35,633 nt of DNA from the NCBI GenBank assembly GCA_028290355.1, contig JAQGKA010000197.1, positions 1 through 35,633 on the forward strand. The letters run 5' to 3'. Of this stretch, positions 29,269 to 35,633 are shown piece by piece. A program made the position numbers and the translations under genes. Below the pieces are notes generated by a model. That model saw only the letters and a list, made by a program, of their open reading frames with translations, made no database searches and was not told the DNA's origin. This DNA is from Tardiphaga sp. GTDB taxonomy: Bacteria > Pseudomonadota > Alphaproteobacteria > Rhizobiales > Xanthobacteraceae. Every line of letters begins with the position of its first letter. The first letter of the stretch is position 1.

Positions 29269-30876
29269 ATGCCGATGGAGACATCGTTGAACACCCGGCA
29301 GCCAGTCGTGACCGATTCCGGCGCCGCAACTGCCATGCGAGCGGGTGAACAGGCGGAAATCGAGCTTAAACTTCTTGCGCCGCAAGGAAGCCTCGAAAAA
29401 CTACGCGAGATACCCGTCATCGTGCAGCATGCGCGCAACCGGGGCGCGTTTCGGCGGCTGGAAACGGTGTATTACGACACGCCGGAGCGGCTGCTGTTCC
29501 AGCACGGTATGTCGCTACGCGTGCGACGCACCGGTAAACACTTCATTCAGACACTGAAGCTTCTTCCCAATATCGGGCAACCGCTGACGCGGCGGCAGTG
29601 GGAAGCGCCGGTTGACGGCGTCACCCCTGATCTGGCGCAGCTTCCGATCGACGAGGTCGGCGATCCGGTGAAGTCGCTGACCAACGACGCGCTGGTGCCG
29701 GTTTTCACGACGAAGGTTCGCCGGCACGCGCGGCAGCTCGATCTGCCCGATGCGTCGGTTGAAATCGTATTCGACGAAGGCACGATCGAGGCCGGTGCGC
29801 GCCACGAAGCCCTGTCCGAAATCGAACTCGAATTGAAAAGCGGCAATGCCGGCGTCCTGTTCGATCTCGGAACGCAACTGCTCGACGCTGCGCCGCTACA
29901 GCTCGGCACGCGCAGCAAGGCGGAACGCGGCTATGCGCTCGCGTTCGACGTGGTGCAGCCAGCCGCGAAAGCCGGATCAATTAGCATTACCACTGAGCAT
30001 GTGGTCGACGACGTCATCGCACTCCTGGTTGGATCCTGCTGGCATCATCTTCTGAGAAATCACGCCGTGGCGGAGAAGGGATCGGACCCCGAAGGCGTGC
30101 ACCAGATGCGCATCGCTCTTCGCCGTTTGCGGACGATCTGTGCGCTGTTCCGGCGCGATATTCCCTCGCCTTCATTCCAGGCCGTCAACAGCGAAGCGAG
30201 GTGGCTGATGCAGCAGCTCGGCCCGGCGCGGGATTGGGATGTTTTTGACGAGGCGACCGTTACTCGCCTGGTCACGGCGGTTCCGGATGTCGACCTCGGC
30301 GGCCTGCGCGAGGCGGTCGAACAGCAGCGCAAGTCAAGCTACGGCGCCTTGCAGACCGTTCTCGCCGATCCCCGTTGCAGCCGTTTCCTGCTCTCGCTGG
30401 GACACTTGGTGGAACGCCGCGGCTGGCGCAACGAGATCGACAGCGAAGCGCTGGCCGTCCTCTCGCAACCGATGCCGGCGCTCGCCGATAAAATTCTGGC
30501 ACGATCACATCGCAAGGCGCTCAAACGTGGCGCGCACTTCCGGCGGCTCAACATCGATGCGCAACACGATCTCAGAATCGACCTCAAGAAGCTGCGCTAT
30601 GCGGCGGAGTTCTTCTTGCCGCTTTATGCCACCCATGCGCCCGCGAAGCGCTACGTCAAGCGACTCGCCAGGCTCCAGGCCAGTCTGGGAAGCGCGCGCG
30701 ACATCGCAAGCACCCGCATCCTGCTCGATGCTATCAGGCAGTATGACCAGCCTGCGCTTCATCTTGCCATCGGCGCGGTGGCCGGCTGGCAAGCCCGCGA
30801 TCAGATGGTGGTGGCGAAAATGCTGCGCAGGAGATGGCGGCGGTTCAAGGCGACGCCGGCATTCTGGGGCCGGTGA
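29269..30876 (+). CDS. CYTH and CHAD domain-containing protein (inorganic triphosphatase/polyphosphate-related)
   Basis: EIELKLLAPQGSLEKL (CYTH ExExK), YYDTPERLL, and CHAD HQMRIALRRLRTICALFR...DLRIDLKKLRYAAEFF. Confidence 0.92.
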   Translation: MPMETSLNTRQPVVTDSGAATAMRAGEQAEIELKLLAPQGSLEKLREIPVIVQHARNRGAFRRLETVYYDTPERLLFQHGMSLRVRRTGKHFIQTLKLLPNIGQPLTRRQWEAPVDGVTPDLAQLPIDEVGDPVKSLTNDALVPVFTTKVRRHARQLDLPDASVEIVFDEGTIEAGARHEALSEIELELKSGNAGVLFDLGTQLLDAAPLQLGTRSKAERGYALAFDVVQPAAKAGSISITTEHVVDDVIALLVGSCWHHLLRNHAVAEKGSDPEGVHQMRIALRRLRTICALFRRDIPSPSFQAVNSEARWLMQQLGPARDWDVFDEATVTRLVTAVPDVDLGGLREAVEQQRKSSYGALQTVLADPRCSRFLLSLGHLVERRGWRNEIDSEALAVLSQPMPALADKILARSHRKALKRGAHFRRLNIDAQHDLRIDLKKLRYAAEFFLPLYATHAPAKRYVKRLARLQASLGSARDIASTRILLDAIRQYDQPALHLAIGAVAGWQARDQMVVAKMLRRRWRRFKATPAFWGR

Positions 30877-31010
30877 GCCATTTGCACCATATAAGCTGCG
30901 ATATCTGAAATGGGTCCAGGTCGTGTAAAAACGCGGACGGTTATGGTTGGACAGGCGCGCCACACCAACCGGTCATTTCAGAGCGAGCCGGCGCTAAGCT
31001 ATTGAAATGA

Positions 31011-31085
31011 TGGTGCTCCCTAGCGGAATCGAACCGCTGTTTTCGCCGTGAGAGGGCGACGTCCTAACCGCTAGACGAAGGGAGC
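31011..31085 (-). tRNA. tRNA-Glu (anticodon CTC), CCA encoded
   Basis: Reverse complement GCTCCCTTCGTCTAGCGGTTAGGACGTCGCCCTCTCACGGCGAAAACAGCGGTTCGATTCCGCTAGGGAGCACCA folds as a cloverleaf: acceptor GCTCCCT/AGGGAGC, anticodon loop CTCTCAC, T-loop TTCGATT. Confidence 0.97.
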
Positions 31086-31148
31086 ATTAAGAGAGGGAAT
31101 AGCCGCGAATGGCGCCGGCTGCAAGATGCCGCGGCAAGCTTTGGGCGC

Positions 31149-31484
31149 TTATGGTTCCTGAGCGAATTTCAGCGTCCCCATGGGTTTCAGGGTGCGGGCG
31201 TCGAAAGTGCGGATTTCGACCATGCCGGCGATGTCCAACGTCACCGCCAGGCGGTCGCCGGCGGTGCCGGTGGAGAGGATTTTGGCGCCTTTAGGCAGTG
31301 TCGCGGTGCTCATGGATGTGACAACGCTTCCCTCGGCGTGGAAAAGGCGGTAGCCGATCACGACGAGCAGCGCCCCGATGCCCAGAGCGGTGGTCAGGCC
31401 GGCAATCAGCATCATCCGCCTGACCTTCGCCACCATGGCTGCGGTCTGTTCAGGGTTCGGATCGGGCGCAACAGGTTCAGTCAT
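31149..31484 (-). CDS. Small single-TM hypothetical protein (possibly DUF6476-like)
   Basis: 111 aa with one TM (MMLIAGLTTALGIGALLVVIGYRLF); start codon overlaps that of divergent rluD-like gene. Confidence 0.75.
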   Translation of the reverse strand: MTEPVAPDPNPEQTAAMVAKVRRMMLIAGLTTALGIGALLVVIGYRLFHAEGSVVTSMSTATLPKGAKILSTGTAGDRLAVTLDIAGMVEIRTFDARTLKPMGTLKFAQEP

Positions 31485-32526
31485 GCAAAACTCTTCGGAT
31501 CAAGGCGGGGCGGAAACCAACGATATCAGGCTGGATATCACAGTGCTGGGCGATGAAGGCTCGAACCGGCTCGACCGCGTGCTGGCCGTGCGCAGCCCGG
31601 CTTTGTCGCGGTCGCGGCTGAAGGCGCTGATCCTCGCCGGACAGGTGACGATCTCCCGCGACGCGGCCGGCGCTCACCCCGTTCGCGACCCCGCTTATCA
31701 TGTCATTGCCGGCGATACGATCACAATCGACGTGCCGCCCGCCACCGCCGCCGAGCCGGAAGGTGAGAATATTGCGCTGGATATCGTGTTCGAGGACGAC
31801 GACATCATCGTCATCAACAAGCCGAAAGGGCTTGTCGTGCATCCCGCGGCCGGCCACGAGACCGGCACGCTGGTCAATGCGCTGATCGCCCATTGCGGCG
31901 CGACGCTGTCGGGCATTGGCGGGGTGAAACGGCCGGGAATCGTGCACCGGCTGGACAAGGACACCACCGGGCTGATGGTGGTGGCGAAGAACGACCAGGC
32001 CCATAAATCCCTCAGCGAGCAATTCGCCGACCACGGCCGCACCAATGAGATGCGCCGCGGCTATATGGCGTTTGCCTGGGGCGTGCCGAACCGCCAGCGT
32101 GGCACGGTGGACGCGCCGATCGACCGGCATCCGCATGCCCGCGAAAAGATGGCGGTGCGCGATTCCGGCCGCGAGGCCGTGACCCATTGGGAAGTCCAGC
32201 AGGAATTCCTCGACCGCCACGGCAAGCCGGTCGCGAGCCTGCTCGCCTGCCAGCTCGAGACCGGCCGCACGCACCAGATTCGCGTGCATCTGGCCCATAT
32301 CAACCATCCGCTGATGGGCGACAGCGTCTACGGCCCGCATTTCAAGACCAAGGCCAACGCGCTCGGACCGGAGAGCCAGAAAGCCCTCGCCGATCTCGGC
32401 CGCCAGGCGCTGCATGCGTACATGCTGACCCTGGAACACCCCCGAACAGGTGAGGTTCTGGAGTGGATTTCCGATCTGCCGCCGGATCTGGCCCGTTTGC
32501 GGGCCGCGCTGGCGGCGACGGAATGA
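31483..32526 (+). CDS. rluD: RluA-family 23S rRNA pseudouridine synthase (RluD-like)
   Basis: S4-like domain NRLDRVLAVRSPALSRSRLKALILAGQVTI; catalytic GIVHRLDKDTTGLMVVAK; LETGRTHQIRVHLAHINHPLMGDSVYG. Confidence 0.93.
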   Translation: MQNSSDQGGAETNDIRLDITVLGDEGSNRLDRVLAVRSPALSRSRLKALILAGQVTISRDAAGAHPVRDPAYHVIAGDTITIDVPPATAAEPEGENIALDIVFEDDDIIVINKPKGLVVHPAAGHETGTLVNALIAHCGATLSGIGGVKRPGIVHRLDKDTTGLMVVAKNDQAHKSLSEQFADHGRTNEMRRGYMAFAWGVPNRQRGTVDAPIDRHPHAREKMAVRDSGREAVTHWEVQQEFLDRHGKPVASLLACQLETGRTHQIRVHLAHINHPLMGDSVYGPHFKTKANALGPESQKALADLGRQALHAYMLTLEHPRTGEVLEWISDLPPDLARLRAALAATE

Positions 32527-32741
32527 CGCAGATGCATATAAAAAAACGCGCCATTCCAACAGGTTATATCAGCCACACGATGACGTGAGAGCGAATTGGC
32601 TTCCACTACGCCCGTAGTTCGGTGTATGTTGCACCTGCGTCGAACATCCGACGCGGAACATCGCAGCCTGGGCGGCTTTAACAAAGCGCTCGCTGCCTGG
32701 CCCGCCGCTATCGGGGGCCTGAACCACTGGAGGGCGCTACC

Positions 32742-33641
32742 ATGGCCCGTACAGCTACACTCCCGGTTCTCAACGGAGAATCTGGGCTCTCGCGCTACCT
32801 GTCCGAGATCCGCAAATTCCCGATGCTGGAACCCCAGCAGGAATACATGTTCGCCAAGCGCTGGCGCGAGCACGATGACCGCGACGCGGCCCATCATCTC
32901 GTCACCAGCCATCTGCGTCTCGTCGCCAAGATCGCCATGGGCTATCGCGGCTACGGACTGCCGATCTCCGAAGTTGTCTCGGAAGGCAACGTCGGCCTGA
33001 TGCAGGCGGTGAAGCGGTTCGAGCCCGAAAAGGGCTTCCGCTTGGCCACCTACGCCATGTGGTGGATCAAGGCTTCGATTCAAGAGTACATTCTGCGTTC
33101 GTGGTCGCTCGTGAAGATGGGCACCACCGCGAACCAGAAGAAGCTGTTCTTCAACCTGCGCAAGGCGAAGAGCAAGATTTCCGCACTGGACGAGGGCGAT
33201 ATGCGCCCCGACCAGGTCAAGCTGATCGCCAAGCGTCTCGGCGTCACCGAGCAGGACGTGGTCGACATGAACCGCCGCCTCGGCGGCGACGCGTCGCTCA
33301 ACGCGCCGATCCGCGACGATGGCGAAGCCGGCGAATGGCAGGACTGGCTGGTCGATCACGCGCCGACGCAGGAAGCGGTGCTGGCCGAACACGAAGAGCT
33401 CGATCATCGCCGCGAGGCCTTGAACGGCGCGATCAACGTGCTCAACCCGCGCGAACGCCGCATCTTCGAGGCCCGTCGCCTCGCGGACGAGCCGATGACG
33501 CTGGAAGATCTCGCCAGCGAGTTCGGCGTCTCCCGCGAACGCGTCCGCCAGATCGAGGTCCGTGCCTTCGAGAAGGTGCAGACCGCGGTCAAGGGGACCA
33601 TCGCCCGGCAGGAGCAGGCCGCGCTGGAAGCCGCGCACTAA
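32742..33641 (+). CDS. rpoH: RNA polymerase sigma factor RpoH (sigma-32 family)
   Basis: LSRYLSEIRKFPMLEPQQEYMFAKRWREHDD, GLMQAVKRFEPEKGFRLATYAMWWIKASIQEYILRSWSLVKMGTTANQKKLFFNLRK RpoH signature. Confidence 0.97.
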   Translation: MARTATLPVLNGESGLSRYLSEIRKFPMLEPQQEYMFAKRWREHDDRDAAHHLVTSHLRLVAKIAMGYRGYGLPISEVVSEGNVGLMQAVKRFEPEKGFRLATYAMWWIKASIQEYILRSWSLVKMGTTANQKKLFFNLRKAKSKISALDEGDMRPDQVKLIAKRLGVTEQDVVDMNRRLGGDASLNAPIRDDGEAGEWQDWLVDHAPTQEAVLAEHEELDHRREALNGAINVLNPRERRIFEARRLADEPMTLEDLASEFGVSRERVRQIEVRAFEKVQTAVKGTIARQEQAALEAAH

Positions 33642-33664
33642 GCAGCGCGACACTGATGAACACG

Positions 33665-33691
33665 AAAGCCGGCGGCAACGCCGGCTTTTTT
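33665..33691 (+). terminator. Rho-independent terminator downstream of rpoH
   Basis: AAAGCCGGC-GGCAAC-GCCGGCTTT followed by a T-run. Confidence 0.9.
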
Positions 33692-33742
33692 GTTGGGTGA
33701 CGTAGTGAAGACTTGTTGAGCGTAGCCGCGCAACGCGCGTCC

Positions 33743-33811
33743 GACTTCTCCCCGCTTGCGGGGAGAGGTCGGAAACTGCGCGAAGCGTAGTTTCCGGGTG
33801 AGGGGCCAGGC
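33743..33811 (+). repeat. Intergenic GC-rich repeat element, copy 1
   Basis: GACTTCTCCCCGCTTGCGGGGAGAGGTCGG...CGCGAAGCG...CGGGTGAGGGGCCAGGC; inverted copy at 33928-33987. Confidence 0.75.
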
Positions 33812-33927
33812 AGTGCGGACAACACACGCGACGGACTCGCGGGTCGCGCTGGTCTTGCCGGACGATCGGCAGCGATTGCGGCGAGAATTTTCCGACCCGG
33901 GAGGTGAGCGAGCGCGGCGCATGCCGT

Positions 33928-33987
33928 GCCTGGCCCCTCACCCGGCGCTTCGCGCCGACCTCTCCCCGCAAAGAGCGGGGCGAAGTC
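33928..33987 (-). repeat. Intergenic GC-rich repeat element, copy 2 (inverted relative to copy 1)
   Basis: Reverse complement reads GACTTCGCCCCGCTCTTTGCGGGGAGAGGTCGGCGCGAAGCGCCGGGTGAGGGGCCAGGC, matching copy 1. Confidence 0.75.
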
Positions 33988-34012
33988 AAGAGAGTGCCCG
34001 CCTGCCCTCGCC

Positions 34013-34501
34013 TCAGTAATAATCCCGGAATGCCGCCGCGAGGCTGTCCGGCTCCCAGTCCACCGCATCCGACCCGATGGGATCGTCGGCCAGGAGCGCG
34101 CCGGCCTGGGTTTTGTAGTCCGGCGAGACGTAGTCCGGCTGCGGCAGCGGGCGGCGCAGGATGTCCAGATAGTTCAGGTAATTGTCGCGGCTGCCGACGA
34201 AGGTGCAGACACAGGTGACGGGATCGGCAAACAGGTAGCGCGGGCCGTTCGGCGTGGTGTGCACGACGAAGCGGTGCGACGGCAGTTTGCGCAGCGCCGC
34301 CTGCCCCGCCGCGTCGTTGGCGAAGCGCGCCTTGAAGCCGGCGGATTCCATATCGAAGCCGAGCTTCTGCAGGAACGGCGCGCTGGGCGCCTCTCTGGCC
34401 ACCAGCAGCGTGACGTCGAGCAGCGTGAGCACCGCGAGCACGGCCAGCGTCAGGCTGCGCCAGCGCAACGGGGCGGTCGGAAGCGTGATGGCGAACATCA
34501 A
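34013..34501 (-). CDS. Hypothetical membrane-anchored/secreted protein (162 aa)
   Basis: N-terminal hydrophobic segment SLTLAVLAVLTLLDVTLLVA, then a coherent domain with ADPVTCVCTFVGSRDNYLNYLDILRRPLPQPDYVSPDYKTQAG. Confidence 0.75.
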   Translation of the reverse strand: MMFAITLPTAPLRWRSLTLAVLAVLTLLDVTLLVAREAPSAPFLQKLGFDMESAGFKARFANDAAGQAALRKLPSHRFVVHTTPNGPRYLFADPVTCVCTFVGSRDNYLNYLDILRRPLPQPDYVSPDYKTQAGALLADDPIGSDAVDWEPDSLAAAFRDYY

Positions 34502-34548
34502 AATTCTCCGCGGCGAGCGCGGAGAATTGCGCTCTGGTCGGCACGACT

Positions 34549-34992
34549 TTACCGGGCGCGGCGCGCGGAGTCACGGCGCGGCTTGTCTGTCGTTTTAACC
34601 GGTTCCGGCACGATGCCATACGACATCAGCTTCTCGCGCTTGAGCTCCTCGATCCGTTTGGCTCGTCTTTCGCCGACGTCGATCCCTTGCGCAGCAAGTT
34701 CGGCCTTGTCCCGCTCGATCTTCTTGCGCAGTTTGAACTTCAAGAGGGCGCGCTGCTCCTCCGTCAACTCGGGCGACGGCCGCTCGCGATGCAGAATGTC
34801 GAGACAGACGAAGCTGTCGTCGCTGCAGCATTTCCGGCGCCGGCAATGCCGCACCGTACACAGGCGCCATGCCTGCGCCAGGTCGCTGACCCTGCGATCG
34901 ATCCGGTCCCAGACTTCCATTTCATATTGCGCGCGCGCTTCCGACCACGCCCGCTGCTCCGGCGTCTGCACGAAATAGTCGTTGGCTCCCAT
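34549..34992 (-). CDS. Hypothetical cysteine-containing, highly charged protein (147 aa)
   Basis: ATG at 34992 preceded by an AGGAGAG-type RBS; MGANDYFVQTPEQRAWSEARAQYEMEVWDRIDRRVSDLAQAWRLCTVRHCRRRKCCSDDSFVC. Confidence 0.75.
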   Translation of the reverse strand: MGANDYFVQTPEQRAWSEARAQYEMEVWDRIDRRVSDLAQAWRLCTVRHCRRRKCCSDDSFVCLDILHRERPSPELTEEQRALLKFKLRKKIERDKAELAAQGIDVGERRAKRIEELKREKLMSYGIVPEPVKTTDKPRRDSARRAR

Positions 34993-35039
34993 CGTCCTCT
35001 CCTTTCTGATGCGGGCACGGCTACTGCCCCGTGAGGAAT

Positions 35040-35442
35040 TCACGGAGCCGTCCGGCCAGCGATGTTCACTTTGTCGTCGCCCCCTCGAGGGAGGCGGAGC
35101 GCCGAAAGGCGCGACTTCAGTAGTGCCGCAGCGTGATCCCCGGAACGCCGGAAACCAGAGGCCGCGGAAACGCCTTTCGACGCTCCACCGTGGCGAGTTC
35201 TGTCCCCGGGGCCGCACTTCCGGGCCAGGCTAGCGGCCACCAGGGCCGCGGATCCAGCAGGCTTTCGCCCGCCTTCCACCTGTCCGCGTCCAGCCATTAA
35301 AGGCAGCGCCCCGTAATGGGCACGGACGGCTACCCGAGGCCTCCCGAGTGCGCAGGGCAACGTCTGCCCCACGCCCGCAGGCGCCACCTCCCGCCCCGCG
35401 CCAATCGGCGTCCCGGTAACGCCCCTCAAGTGGGGCGGGATG
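35040..35442 (-). ncRNA. Candidate structured ncRNA or long GC-rich 5' leader downstream of the minus-strand promoter
   Basis: About 400 nt with hairpins such as GCGCC-GAAA-GGCGC (plus-strand reading), CGCC-GATT-GGCG and CCGTGA-ATTCC-TCACGG; overlapping ORFs look spurious. Confidence 0.35.
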
Positions 35443-35448
35443 AATAGG

Positions 35449-35477
35449 AATATAGTCTATGACGGAAATGACGTCAA
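35449..35477 (-). promoter_or_regulatory. Near-consensus sigma70 promoter, minus strand: TTGACG-N17-TATATT
   Basis: Reverse complement TTGACG TCATTTCCGTCATAGAC TATATT, 17-bp spacer, within an AT-richer stretch abutting a GC-rich segment. Confidence 0.7.
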
Positions 35478-35535
35478 GCCGGGATTTTGGATTTTGTTAA
35501 AATCGGCCGGTAGATGGGGTAACGGGCCGCGGTCT

Positions 35536-35604
35536 GCCTTCCAAGCAAGCCGCGCTTGCTACAGCGCAATTGACGGCGCGCTGCGCGCGGCTTGCTTGGA
35601 AGGC
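35536..35604. repeat. Perfect 20-bp inverted repeat with 29-nt loop
   Basis: GCCTTCCAAGCAAGCCGCGC (35536-35555) and GCGCGGCTTGCTTGGAAGGC (35585-35604). Confidence 0.9.
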
Positions 35605-35633
35605 GGGCGGTCGTCCCTCACATTGATGGTGTG

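Noticed and set aside
32328-34619. 763-aa minus-strand ORF spanning rpoH
   Set aside because: Antisense to well-supported rluD and rpoH; low-complexity translation and no domain recognised.
35040-35429. 129-aa minus-strand ORF as a real protein
   Set aside because: TTG start, no convincing RBS, GC-rich structured sequence overlapping several competing ORFs; treated as an ncRNA/leader candidate instead.
1-35633. CRISPR array, complete prophage or complete IS element
   Set aside because: No regularly spaced direct repeats, no cas genes, no phage structural genes and no intact transposase were seen.

Overview
GC-rich alphaproteobacterial chromosomal window; gene content and protein style suggest Nitrobacteraceae (Bradyrhizobium, Rhodopseudomonas or Afipia-like), which is an inference. 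Left to right it holds: (i) a 5'-truncated tyrosine-recombinase-like gene; (ii) a dadA-alr D-alanine module with a divergent Lrp/AsnC regulator; (iii) an accessory catabolic/transport locus at about 4.7-21 kb. That locus has two MmgE/PrpD proteins, a Bug/TTT solute-binding protein, a long minus-strand operon (SDR, MBL-fold lactonase, Ldh2-type dehydrogenase, CMD protein, two tandem Liv-type binding proteins, LivF, a LivM-LivG fusion, LivH, MmgE/PrpD, beta-hydroxyacid dehydrogenase), a LysR regulator and a divergent SDR. (iv) A region of apparent gene decay at about 22.3-29.1 kb follows: a displaced autotransporter passenger fragment, an out-of-frame passenger-less autotransporter, a hybrid histidine kinase whose HATPase N-box appears deleted in frame, an overlapping convergent response regulator, and a SulP remnant. 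(v) The right side is more housekeeping-like: CYTH-CHAD, tRNA-Glu(CTC), RluD-like pseudouridine synthase, RpoH, small hypothetical proteins. The right end has a GC-rich structured segment behind a near-consensus sigma70 promoter (candidate ncRNA or long leader) and a perfect 20-bp inverted repeat. No CRISPR array or complete IS was seen. The best candidates for something undescribed are the catabolic locus, the N-box-less kinase and the 35.0-35.5 kb RNA/leader candidate.
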